Assembly: GCF_037392515.1 (NCBI RefSeq)
Contig: NC_090291.1
Span: 32,988,501-33,052,500 of the forward strand
DNA: 64,000 nucleotides
DNA from: Haliotis asinina
Taxonomy: Eukaryota > Mollusca > Gastropoda > Lepetellida > Haliotidae
Reading direction: 5' to 3'
This document shows, piece by piece, positions 11,298-24,000 of this stretch (the stretch's first letter is position 1; each line of letters opens with the position of its first letter). A model generated the notes under the pieces. It ran no database searches and was not told where the DNA came from. It saw only the letters and a list, made by a program, of their open reading frames with translations. The position numbers and the translations under genes were made by a program.

Positions 11298-14200
11298 CTG
11301 ACCCTGTACACCCACTATCCATATACTGACCATGTATACCCACTCCCCATATACTGATCCTGTACACCCACCCTCCATATACCGACCCTGTACACGCATA
11401 CCCCATATACTGACCCTGTACACCCACTCTCCATATACTGACCCTGTACACCCACTCTCCATATACAGTGACCCACGACCCGTGAAGGTCCCGGGGTATA
11501 ATAGGCCTTCAGCAACCCATGCTTGCCATTAAAGGTGACTATGCTTGTCGTGAGAGGCGACTAACGGGATGGGGAGGTCAAGCTCGCTGACTTGGTTGAC
11601 ACACGGCATCGGTTCCCAATTGCGCAGATTGATGCTCATGTTGTTGATCACTGGATTGTCTGGTCCAGACTCGATTATTTACAGACCGCCGCCATATAGC
11701 TGGAATATTGCTGAGTGCGGCGTAAGACTAAGCTCACTCACTGTACACCCACTCTCCATATACTGACCCTGTACACCCACCCTCCATATACTGACCCTGT
11801 ACACCCACTCTCCATATACTGACCCTGTACACGTACACCCACTCTCCATATACTGACCCTGTACACCCGTCCTCCATATACTGACCCTGTACACACACCC
11901 TCCATATACTGACCCTGTACAGCCATACCCCATATACTGACCCTGTACTCCCACCCTCCATATCCTGACCCTGTACACACACCCTCCATATACTGACCCT
12001 GTACACCCACTCTTCATATACTGACCCTGTACACCCACTCTCCATATACTGACCCTGTACACGTACACCCACTCTCCATATACTGACCCTGTACACCCGT
12101 TCTCCATATACTGACCCTGTACACCCACCCTCCATATACTGACCCTGTACACACACCCTCCATATACTGACCCTGTACACCCACTCTTCATATACTGACC
12201 CTGTACACACACCCTCCATATACTGACCCTGTACACACACCCTCCATATACTGACCCTGTACACCCACTCTTCATATACTGACCCTGTACACCCACTCTT
12301 CATATACTGACCCTGTACACCCACTCTTCATATACTGACCCTGTACACCGACTCTTCATATACTGACCCTGTACACCCACTCTTCATATACTGTCCTTCA
12401 GTACATACCATCTATATACTGACCCTGTACACCCGTCCTCCATATACTGACACTGTACACACACCCTCCATATACTGACCCTGTACACCCACTCTTCATA
12501 TACTGACCCTGTACACACACCCTCCATATACTGACCCTGTACACACACCCTCCATATACTGACCCTGTACACCCACCCTTCATATACTGACCCTGTACAC
12601 ACACCCTCCATATACTGACCCTGTACACACACCCTCCATATACTGACCCTGTACACACACCCTCCATATACTGACCCTGTACACACACCCTCCATATACT
12701 GACCCTGTACACCCACTCTTCATATACTGTCCTTCAGTACATACCATCTATATACTGACCCTGTACACCCGTCCTCCATATACTGACCCTGTACACACAC
12801 CCTCCATATACTGACCCTGTACACCCACTCTTCATATACTGACCCTGTACACACACCCTCCATATACTGACCCTGTACACACACCCTCCATATACTGACC
12901 CTGTACACCCACTCTTCATATACTGACCCTGTACACACACCCTCCATATACTGACCCTGTACACACACCCTCCATATACTGACCCTGTACACCCACTCTT
13001 CATATACTGACCCTGTACACACACCCTCCATATACTGACCCTGTACACACACCCTCCATATACTGACCCTGTACACACACCCTCCATATACTGACCCTGT
13101 ACACACACCCTCCATATACTGACCCTGTACACCCACTCTTCATATACTGTCCTTCAGTACATACCATCTATATACTGACCCTGTACACCCGTCCTCCATA
13201 TACTGACCCTGTACACACACCCTCCATATACTGACCCTGTACACCCACTCTTCATATACTGACCCTGTACACACACCCTCCATATACTGACCCTGTACAC
13301 ACACCCTCCATATACTGACCCTGTACACACACCCTCCATATACTGACCCTGTACACCCACTCTTCATATACTGTCCTTCAGTACATACCATCTATATACT
13401 GACCCTGTACACCCGTCCTCCATATACTGACCCTGTACACACACCCTCCATATACTGACCCTGTACACACACCCTCCATATACTGACCCTGTACACACAC
13501 CCTCCATATACTGACCCTGTACACCCACTCTTCATATACTGTCCTTCAGTACATACCATCTATATACTGACCCTGTACACCCGTCCTCCATATACTGACC
13601 CTGTACACCCGTCCTCCATATACTGACCCTGTACACACACCCTCCATATACTGACCCTGTACACCCACTCTTCATATACTGAACCTGTACACACACCCTC
13701 CATATACTGACCCTGTACACACACCCTCCATATACTGACCCTGTACACCCACTCTTCATATACTGACCCTGTACACACACCCTCCATATACTGACCCTGT
13801 ACACACACCCTCCATATACTGACCCTGTACACCCACTCTTCATATACTGACCCTGTACACACACCCTCCATATACTGACCCTGTACACACACCCTCCATA
13901 TACTGACCCTGTACACACACCCTCCATATACTGACCCTGTACACACACCCTCCATATACTGACCCTGTACACCCACTCTTCATATACTGTCCTTCAGTAC
14001 ATACCATCTATATACTGACCCTGTACACCCGTCCTCCATATACTGACCCTGTACACACACCCTCCATATACTGACCCTGTACACCCACTCTTCATATACT
14101 GACCCTGTACACACACCCTCCATATACTGACCCTGTACACACACCCTCCATATACTGACCCTGTACACACACCCTCCATATACTGACCCTGTACACCCAC

Positions 14201-15900
14201 TCTTCATATACTGTCCTTCAGTACATACCATCTATATACTGACCCTGTACACCCGTCCTCCATATACTGACCCTGTACACACACCCTCCATATACTGACC
14301 CTGTACACACACCCTCCATATACTGACCCTGTACACACACCCTCCATATACTGACCCTGTACACCCACTCTTCATATATTGTCCTTCAGTACATACCATC
14401 TATATACTGACCCTGTACACCCACTCTTCATATACTGACCCTGTACACACACCCTCCATATACTGACCCTGTACACACACCCTCCATATACTGACCCTGT
14501 ACACACACCCTCCATATACTGACCCTGTACACCCACTCTTCATATACTGACCCTGTACACACACCCTCCATATACTGACCCTTTACACACACTATCCATA
14601 TACTGACCCTCTACACACACCCTCCATATACTGACCCTGTACACCCACTCTTCATATACTGACCCTGTACACACACCCTCCATATACTGACCCTGTACAC
14701 ACACCCTCCATATATTGACCCTGTACACCCACTCTTCATATACTGACCCTGTACACACACCCTCCATATACTGACCCTGTACACACACCCTCCATATACT
14801 GACCCTGTACACCCACTCTTCATATACTGTCCTTCAGTACATACCATCTATATACTGACCCTGTACACCCGTCCTCCATATACTGACCCTGTACACACAC
14901 CCTCCATATACTGACCCTGTACACACACCCTCCATATACTGACCCTGTACACCCACTCTTCATATACTGACCCTGTACACACACCCTCCATATACTGACC
15001 CTGTACACACACCCTCCATATACTGACCCTGTACACCCACTCTTCATATACTGACCCTGTACACACATCCTCCATATACTGACCCTGTACACACACCCTT
15101 CATATACTGACCCTGTACACACACCCTCCATATACTGACCCTGTACACACACCCTCCATATACTGACCCTGTACACACACCCTCCATATACTGACCCTGT
15201 ACACACACCCTCCATATACTGACCCTGTACACACACCCTCCATATACTGACCCTGTACACCCACTCTTCATATACTGTCCTTCAGTACATACCATCTATA
15301 TACTGACCCTGTACACCCGTCCTCCATATACTGACCCTGTACACACACCCTCCATATACTGACCCTGTACACACACCCTCCATATACTGACCCTGTACAC
15401 CCACTCTTCATATACTGTCCTTCAGTACATACCATCTATATACTGACCCTGTACACCCGTCCTCCATATACTGACCCTGTACACACACCCTCCATATACT
15501 GACCCTGTACACCCACTCTTCATATACTGACCCTGTACACACACCCTCCATATACTGACCCTGTACACACACCCTCCATATACTGACCCTGTACACCCAC
15601 TCTTCATATACTGACCCTGTACACACATCCTCCATATACTGACCCTGTACACACACCCTTCATATACTGACCCTGTACACACACCCTCCATATACTGACC
15701 CTGTACACCCACTCTTTATATACTGACCCTGTACACACACCCTCCATATACTGACCCTGTACACACACCCTCCACATACTGACCCTGTACACCCACTCTT
15801 CATATACTGACCCTGTACATCCACTCTTCATATACTGTCCTTCAATACATACCCTCTATATACTGACCCTGTACACCCACTCTCCATACAAAGACCCTCT
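11290..15900. repeat. 28-bp minisatellite with higher-order structure
   Basis: About 150 units of CATATACTGACCCTGTACAC plus an 8-bp variable end (CCACTCTT, ACACCCTC or CCGTCCTC types). From about 12.3 to 15.9 kb the 28-bp register is kept without a shift. A marker unit containing GTCCTTCAGTACATACC starts at 12385, 12721, 13141, 13365, 13533, 13981, 14205, 14373, 14821, 15269, 15409 and 15829; all spacings are multiples of 28. The 8-6-16 unit spacing occurs twice in a row (13141-13981 and 13981-14821), giving an 840-bp higher-order repeat. A SINE interrupts the left part. The right edge decays gradually to about 16 kb. Because 28 is not a multiple of three, the array stays open in several frames; those frames are not genes. 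Confidence 0.95.
11477..11741 (+). mobile_element. SINE (head type A) inside the 28-bp array
   Basis: Near full-length copy beginning GACCCGTGAAGGTCCC and ending in the shared tail GAATATTGCTGAGTGCGG and CTCACTCAC. It sits between two blocks of minisatellite, so it inserted after the array existed. Target duplications cannot be told apart from repeat units. Confidence 0.85.
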
Positions 15901-16741
15901 ACATCAACCCCTCTATACTGACCCTTTATATCCACCCTCGACTCACTGACACGCCATACCCACCCACTCTACACTCAACCTCTTTATATTCACCCTCCAA
16001 ATACTGGCCCTCTATATAAACCTACCGTGTGGTTCCCATTATACATCAGGTCATCTCTTGTTTTGCAAGAATAACCGCATTTGAAGTTTTTGTTTTGGAG
16101 GGACAGGTTTTACTTTTCACTAAAAAAGCCTCTTCCCATGTTTTACTTTTCCTTAGTAAGACTGCTTCCCAGGTTTTACTTTTATTAACTTTATATGAAC
16201 ATCAACATTCAAATGATACATGAGTGCTTGAAATCAACTGAAAAATATCGTTCAAGATTATGCTCACAATGTTCTCCCAAGCACATATCATATCCGTAGG
16301 CAGACGCTCTACCGCACGACCATCGGGCCGACCAAGGCGGAGGGATTAAATTATCTTCTTGTAGTTACTGTCATTAAATTGATTTTACGCGCGCTTCAGT
16401 TATTGCTATGTAGAGCTCTTCATTAAATGATCGTAGATTGTAATTACCCATCATTGACGGTATATATGTTAGAGAAAACACTTCTCGGTTTTGGTAGACA
16501 ATGTAAAACCATCGGGCTTGGGAATCTCCCCTTCCCCCAACATGTCGTGTGCTTCCATTCATCTTCTTCCTGACCGTTGCCGATAAATCCCTGGTCAGCA
16601 CTGAAGATGATCCTTAACTTGCCAGCAACAGAGGGAAGCGTTTCAGGCAAAGAGACCGTTTCTACCATGCATAGGTTATAGTACAGCAGTGTATAGGGAC
16701 AATCCCTACCTAAACCAGGCAATTTAAATATCTTTCGGTTT
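15901..16741. other. Decayed repeat edge and unassigned DNA
   Basis: Degenerate 28-bp units fade out by about 16020. At 16100-16190 a GTTTTACTTTT motif recurs three times at about 38-bp spacing. The minus-strand frame 16444-16722 has a stretch (GKLRIIFSADQGF) faintly like a CUB-domain strand, but the frame breaks soon after and no splice sites support an exon. Confidence 0.35.
16285..16333 (-). pseudogene. 5' half of a tRNA-like sequence
   Basis: The minus strand shows GGCCCGATGG, then an A-box-like GCGGTAGAGCGTCTG, then CTACGGAT, resembling the D-arm and anticodon loop of an arginine tRNA. The T-arm is not recognisable, so this is a tRNA fragment or SINE head rather than a gene. Confidence 0.4.
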
Positions 16742-17410
16742 TCGTGTCACATGGATATGCCGGATGTGTCACATGCCAGCGAACTAAACATCAAATTCTT
16801 TTTTTTTTCATTTGCAGACTGGATACAGAAACTAAATTTTCACAACTGGAATTAATTTGTAGTAAACATCTAAAATATTTGAAGGGTATTTTCCCCTTGT
16901 GTGCACATGGATATGTGGGATGTACCACAAGCCAAATGAATACGCAGGGTGCGTCAAATGTCACAAGGATATGTAGGATATGTCACGTGGATATGAATGA
17001 CCGTGTCACATGACATAAACCAGCTAACCAAACACGTGAATGCCTCATCAAAGTGTCTCTTTGTCATTTGAAAATATGAAACTAAAATTACATTTTCACA
17101 ACTTTATTAACTTGTAGTAACAATCGGAAACAATCGACGAGACATTTACCCTTCCCACATCAATAAGACACATGGATACATATGTGCTAGTGTGTGACGT
17201 GAAATTAGATTGGCTATAGCAGCAGTGTCGGATATCATATGATATAGCGTTACACTTTCTGTATCGTTTGCAAGGCGCAAGACCATCATGTGAATTCCAT
17301 CATTGAAATCTTGAGTAGAATACCTGCATTTGACAGCATCTGAGAAACAATATGCTTGACGATATCAGCGATGATGGAACCTTCCCCATTTTCATGCCAC
17401 TGCACACCAA
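16742..17410. repeat. Dispersed repeat, copy 2
   Basis: Second copy of the segment at 6968-7760. It has a few 29-bp units (GTGTCACATGGATATG), then CACAACTGGAATTAA, TTCCCCTTGTGTG, more units, CACAACTTTATTAACTTG, a TATCATATGATA palindrome, CTGTATCGTTTGCAA, and CATCTGAGAAACA. Divergence is clear but colinear. Confidence 0.7.
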
Positions 17411-18016
17411 ACTGCATCCACCACCACCACCCGCACCCCTACACCGTCACCCATTCAAATAATGCCACCCTCTAAATTACCCTTTTTCTAATTTACTATC
17501 GTTGCTTTACGCCAGATATACCAGGAACGCCCGACTTTCAATCAACCCACTCAATCCCTTGTAGTTCGTATGTCAATCAAAGTATACCGACCAAGCAGTG
17601 TATCCTCTTCTCCGATTCAAAATAAGAGTACACCGGATAAGAGTACATCATGATGACTCACATCGTAAGGTCTTGTCTGAGGCTGTGGCTTGACTAGGAT
17701 GTCGACACTTTCCATAGAATTGTGAACCGCATTTATGCAGCACTGAACGAATTGTTAAGCTGTGGTTAGAATTTCTGCATGTGCACCATTACAGGATATT
17801 CCAGCAGTATGACTATACTGTACACTTAGGTTTCTGTAAACAGGTTCCCAAAGGGAGAAAATCCTCCACGTTTGGCATACATGTCGGGTTGTCATTAAAA
17901 CGTCTCACAATGTAATTATTCTTGAAATTTTATTTTAAAAACGAACCGGTTTGGGTTGACAAACACAACCACTGAAGACATGATGTGCATATAGCTTGTA
18001 TGTGTGCCTCGCAGGA
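17411..18016. other. 3' flank of locus A
   Basis: No gene. From about 17700 it can be aligned piecemeal with the 3' flanks of loci B (36440-36816) and C (56800-57151); for example, a TTGTCATTAAAACG motif precedes the polyadenylation signal. The duplicated block therefore extends beyond the stop codons. Confidence 0.5.
17929..17934 (-). terminator. Polyadenylation signal of locus A
   Basis: AATAAA on the minus strand, about 83 nt beyond the stop codon. Hexamers lie at matching distances behind loci B and C. Confidence 0.6.
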
Positions 18017-21000
18017 CTAAACTGTGATCTCAACTGACTGGAGAGTGACATCATTTTCAATGACAATGAACTTTGGTTTGGCTTCCCTTTTTCTTTCCGG
18101 AAGTGTGCAACGTTGTTCACCATCGAGATACACCTGTAACAAACATGAGATGTTCATTAATACTTTGAGAGTCACCTCCAAGGCCGGGCGAGCTTTGGTC
18201 GAGCTTTACTTTTCAGGATAGAATCTACCCACCCTCCATACAATAAATTCTGTCTACCCAGCCTCCTTATACTGACCCTCCCATCCACCATCCATATACT
18301 GACCCTCTACATCAACCCTCCATATACTGACCTCGTATACCCACCCTCCATATACTGACGTGTACCATCCTCCATATACTGACCCTGTACACCTATCCTT
18401 CATATACTGACCTTCTACACCCATTCTACATATACTGACCCTGTACACCCACCCTCCACATACTGACCTGTGTACCACCCTCCATATACCGACCCTGTAT
18501 ACCCACCCTCCATATTCTGACCTCTGTACCACCCTCCATATACTGACACCATATAGTCGCCCTCTATACCCACCTCTCGTATACTCACCCTATACATTCC
18601 ATCTTTCAGCACTATTTCGATTTCGCAAGGCTGCCCGATTCGCAATGTGTTCCTTCCACCCATACTCTCTGTGCCCCACTCATCGTTGATAAGCGTGTTG
18701 CAAAGGATACAAGAGTTGTTATAGCCAAACTTGAAGCGGAAATCAACATAGAATACTGCGTCCTTGCCGTGTCTCACATAGACATCAAATCTGTGATTAT
18801 AAATATATTTTATACGATTTTAAGCAATCAAACTGCTTCATATAATTACTGCAGTTCTAACAACTTGAAATAGAATGAAGTTCCTGACATTAGCAGGGGC
18901 GAATACAGCAGGGAGTGTACAGTTCATTTTAACGAGAGTATCAATGGTCATGTATTAATAAACTTTCAGGACAAAAGGGGATGCTTACCCTCTTGACCCT
19001 CCTTCGAACAGTAGTTGTTATGGAAAATACCTGCACCAATGCTAATACCTAAAGAGCGAAATCAAACCATTCCAGCAATCGGGAATATTATTGTCAGTAA
19101 TGACACAAACATCAAACATTGATGACAATTCATCACGTGGTTTTAACCCGGGTAAAGACCCACATTCAGCAGGTTGTATACAGCAATGACTGCATCTTGA
19201 ACAGTGTGAGTTAAGTTTAAATCACATCGGCAGTATTTCACCCATTTCATGACTAAACAAGTTACGGAACATAACAGGTAAAGTTAAATCATAAACAAAC
19301 CAAAAATCAACGAAGGGTGGTAAAAACAACTAGAATATCAGATATAGCAATGTAAACCTAGTATGAAAGTCTGAAATATTTTACCTACGAAAGCCAATAC
19401 AGTACAAAAGCAGGCTATTGATTGCCAACAACACTGGCCCTAGCTGGATTTATATCACTCCTTCAGCTGTTAGCAATTTACCCAAATCAAGCCATGAATT
19501 AAAAAAAATCAACAGCACTTATTCTACGATTAAAAGGAAGTAAGATCAAATGTTATTTGAAAGTTATGGGATATATAGTCATACTGCTGGAGGACAATAA
19601 TTTTCTACGTCTGTCTATATTCTACATGGGAACACTTTTTGTTCATTACGAAAATGGAATATCCGTTAAAAGTGTAATACACTTGTTCTTGTATTGCATT
19701 CACCTCATGTGTTTCATTCAAAAGATTGTTGAAACAAAGGGCATGGGATTCGTAAGGCGATCTGACCAAGAACTTCACGTCAACAAATATTGCAAGGGGG
19801 TCCCCAAAGCATTTCCTGCCCTTCAATGTGCGCCCTGTCATCTTCATTTGGTACCTTTTCCGTATTTTCAAAACAATAACACTTGGATAACTACATACAA
19901 TACTAGTTAAACATTGCAGGCTTCTGTTGGAATAAGGATCCCCCTTTTGAAATTTTGTCCCCCTGGGTGGGAAACACTAATTCACCAGCGGGAAAGGCTT
20001 ACGCTTAGTCCCTGGATAAATATAATTTTATATCAACAAATAAACCCATTTTAGATTGAAAAAGGAACTCCATTAATTTGGGAGATTCTGAACCTGGAGA
20101 GGGCTGGACCTGCTTAATTTCAGCTGAGAACGAAGTCCATGTACAAGAGGCTCCAGGTATCTGTACACAGCTGCTAATGTATTTACTGTGTATATACCAT
20201 TACTTTGCGAAATGGGATCGATATTAATTTCAGCCACAGAAGAGAAACGTGGTAAACAAAGACCTGAAGTATGTAAATATCTGAGTAGTACCTAAAAATG
20301 TGAAACAGTAGTATCACATATATATTTACAAAACACTAATGACAATGATCCAGCTAGGGTAAATCCAGGTTGCAAAAGTCCACGTGATCCTTTAAATAGT
20401 GTTATACCTTCAGGTTTTGGCGATCTAAAGCCCATTTCTATGTTGTAATGTCATACTTATTGTATAAGATATGTTACGTGCTAAATTCATATCCGTAACT
20501 GCGATATACTAGTTGTCCTTTGGCGACAGATTTCATGAAATAGTGAGTGAATGCGTTAAAATTAAATGTCATATAAAATTTCAGGCATATAGTGACGAGA
20601 TTTAGTGTACATAAACAACATTTTTTATGAAATAAAATTATAAAGGATTAACTGTTTTAGCCATGATATGCCTGAGAAAATATTGCCTAAGTGACTTTAA
20701 AATCTAACACTCCACACTCACTATTGACAATGTCTCATGTTCACTCAATCCACGAATAATAATGTCAGAAAATGAAACGTTTGACCAGATTTCTAATGTA
20801 CGTACTGATACATTTTACAAATAATGGCATTTGAAATATGTGAGCTTGTCAGTAACACATGCTAGTCGGAAGAGGCAACTAACAGATCGATGCTTACGCT
20901 GATGATCTTTGAAACATTTGAACCAGACTCAATTATTGACAGACCACCGCCACACAGATGGAATATTGCTGAATGAGGCGTAAAACAACAAGAGAAGTAT

Positions 21001-24000
21001 GAAGGATGAATTAATATGCTCCTGGAACAGATATTACTGATTCTGGTCCACTCGATCATACATACAAATTGATTACCTTGAATCATTGTTTGGAGTTCCT
21101 CTTATAGTGACACTGAACTCTTCCCAAGAACCACATGGCAGGAACATTGGGTAGTTCGTCCCCTGCAAGGCGACATAACTGACTCAGTGAAGAATACTAT
21201 ATTGTTGGCTTTCCTGCGGCCTCTCAAGTCCTCGCGAACATTATTAAAGGCAATGCTGGCAAGTTATCGACAAGTGTTATCAAAATCATTTCCAGAAGTT
21301 CACTACCGGTGCGTGCTGACACTGGGAACAGTCTGAAACATTACGCTTTTTGAGGGACAACTACGAACGACTGGGTGCCGGTGAAGATCCGGGTTATAAT
21401 AGATCTTTAGCAACCCTTCTCGAAAGAGGCGACTAACGGGATCGGGTAGTCAGGCTTGCTGACTTGGCTGACACATCATTGTTTCCCAATTGTGTAGATT
21501 AATGCTCATGTTGTTGATCACTTATTTCAACCTACTGGTGCGGTGGGGTAGTGTAGTGGATAAAGCGTTCGCTCGTCACTCCGAAGAACCGGGTTCGATT
21601 ACCCGCATGGGTACAATGTTTGAAGCCCATTTCTGGTGTCCCCTGCGTGATATTGCTGGAATATTGCTAAAAGCGGCGTAAAATTAAACTCACTTACTAC
21701 TTACTACTGTATTACGTCCAAACACACTCACCGATTTTGTTCTTGCAATCAGTAGTTCAGTTCGCCCAAGGGACATACGGTTGCTTTTATCTAGAATACG
21801 GCGTGCAGCTAGTCCCTCATACACATACCCGTCACACGTACATTATACGTTGTTTACCGGGAACGAGGGGAACATGGGGGAAATCATGGGTCCGGAGGGA
21901 CCAGTGAACAACGTATTTATCTTACCGAACACTGTGTTAACAGTGAATTGTTTGAAGCACGGGTACAAAACTTTTGTAGCCATCGTCAGATTTTTCAGGC
22001 GTCAATGAAAATAGATTTAGAGTTATCCCCCTTCCATCGATTTGCATTCGCATTACATCGGTAATTTCCAGACATCATACGTGATTCAATGTTTTTCGAG
22101 ATAAAGAATTGCTACCACGAAGTACAAAATGTACAGCATTCCCAGAGACGTACATTGAAATTTTACTCGGTTGTAAGCGAGGTACATTGAAAATAGAATT
22201 TAGAAGAGCGCTCAGCCAGTCACATTTATGGGTGAAGTAAGATAACTAAGTGTTACACTTACAGGGTTCTTGTATCGCCTACACAGCGTCCACGTCCCTG
22301 TACATTGGCACAAGCCGTCAGTCTTCATCGAACAGGTTTGGAAGTTCACATTTCCACATGTGTATGTCGTAACTCCATTAGAAACATGTCTCCTTGCTCC
22401 CATCACATCTGGACGCTTATCCTCAACTTGAATTTGCGTGAAGACAAATCGTTCATATCAAGGAAGCAAACCATTATTGGGTCTTCATAAACATTTCAAG
22501 TACAATAAGACAATGTTTACAAAATGTTTAATCAACATAGAAGCCTAATTTTATAGTACTCTCAGATCACACTCTTTACATGTTGAATTCAATAAATATT
22601 GAAAGTGAACATAGTGCTCTATTTTGAGCAGGCCTTTGCATTCGCACCACCCATTGTTATGGCAGACTTTTTAACAAGAATCAGACATTTCATTGTTCAG
22701 AAAAAAAACAGAATCTGAACGACTAAAAGCTTATCAGTATTTAAGATACAGTACACCGAATATGATATGTTGCAAAAATGGTGAAAATAAGTCCCAAGAT
22801 CAAACGACCCGTGAAGGTCCGGGGTAGAATAGGCCTTCAGGAACCCATGCTTGTCATAAAAGGCGACAATGCTTGTCGTAAGAGGCAACTAACGGGATCG
22901 GGTGGTCAGGCTTGCTCACTTGGTTGGCACATGTCATCGGTACCCAGTTGCGCAGATCGATGCACATGCTGTTCATCACTGGATTGTCTGCTCCAGACTC
23001 GATTATTTACAGACCGCCGATATATATTACTCAGTGCGGCGTAAAAGAAAACTCACTCACTCACTCACTCACCCCAAGATCAAACATGTTTTCATTTTTC
23101 ATTTTTCAGCTGAATGAAGTCAGCTGTCGGAGACGTGCAGACCAGTCAGTATTCCACTGGAACATGCTGTTTCTGTGTCTCCTGTCGGTCTCCCCGTTCC
23201 ACATTTCTATGCATCACTATTTTCTAATGCACTTCCGTCCCCTTACTGAGTTCATTTATACAGTTGGGCCGTGTTCTCCAACTCATATTTTCCAACACAT
23301 TTTAGAAATTTACTCGTTCTGTTACAAGTAAACCCGAACAGCTAACATTGCTGATTTGAGGCTAGTGTGTAAAACACAGACACCAAGGTGTCAATCAATA
23401 GACAGAGATAAAGTCTGAAAAGAAAAGCTCCCCTACAGGTACCCACAAACACCCATGTGCCCACATTCTTGACCGTTGCTAACTGATTTGACATGCTACT
23501 CGTAACTCGGGCCCATCCAGACTTCATGTTCGTATTGGTAACCCTTAAAAGACCGTTTGTCCAAGTTGAATTGACTCCGTATATACCTCGAGTTGTGTTT
23601 ATAACCGAAAAAATATGTGACTGTAGGGAAGGTACGAAGTAAATGAGTGGTATGATTTTATGCCGTTTTCAGCAATATTCCAGCAATATCACCGCAAGGG
23701 ACGCCAGGAATGAGCTTCACACACTGGACCCATGTGCGGAATTGAACCCGGGTCTTCCACGTGACGAGCGAACGCTTTGACCACTAGGTTACCACACCGC
23801 CCCTGGAAGATCCGAAGAGACCAAACTTTCACTTTGTGACAACATTAAGTTCTTTATACAAATGCGTTTGATATCGTTATGGGTTATTATCTTTACTTTG
23901 AAAATATAACACAGAGGGGTCACATGGTTCTTCCTCACATCTTGACACATCTGTAATACATTTACTTAACCCCAAAGACATTACCTGACACGTATGGGTG

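Noticed and set aside
11679..15831. Many minus-strand reading frames of 65-205 codons made of GQYMEGVCTGSVYGGCVYRVS-like repeats
   Set aside because: They are translations of the 28-bp minisatellite in several frames at once, lie in what is an intron in the paralogs, and have no start or splice context.
12301..15900. CRISPR-like array because of short regular repeats
   Set aside because: There are no unique spacers, units are head-to-tail, and the genome is eukaryotic.
20895..20925. CTGATGA followed by GAAAC near 20.9 kb as a hammerhead ribozyme
   Set aside because: There is no stem II between the two boxes, and the segment is part of a decayed SINE.
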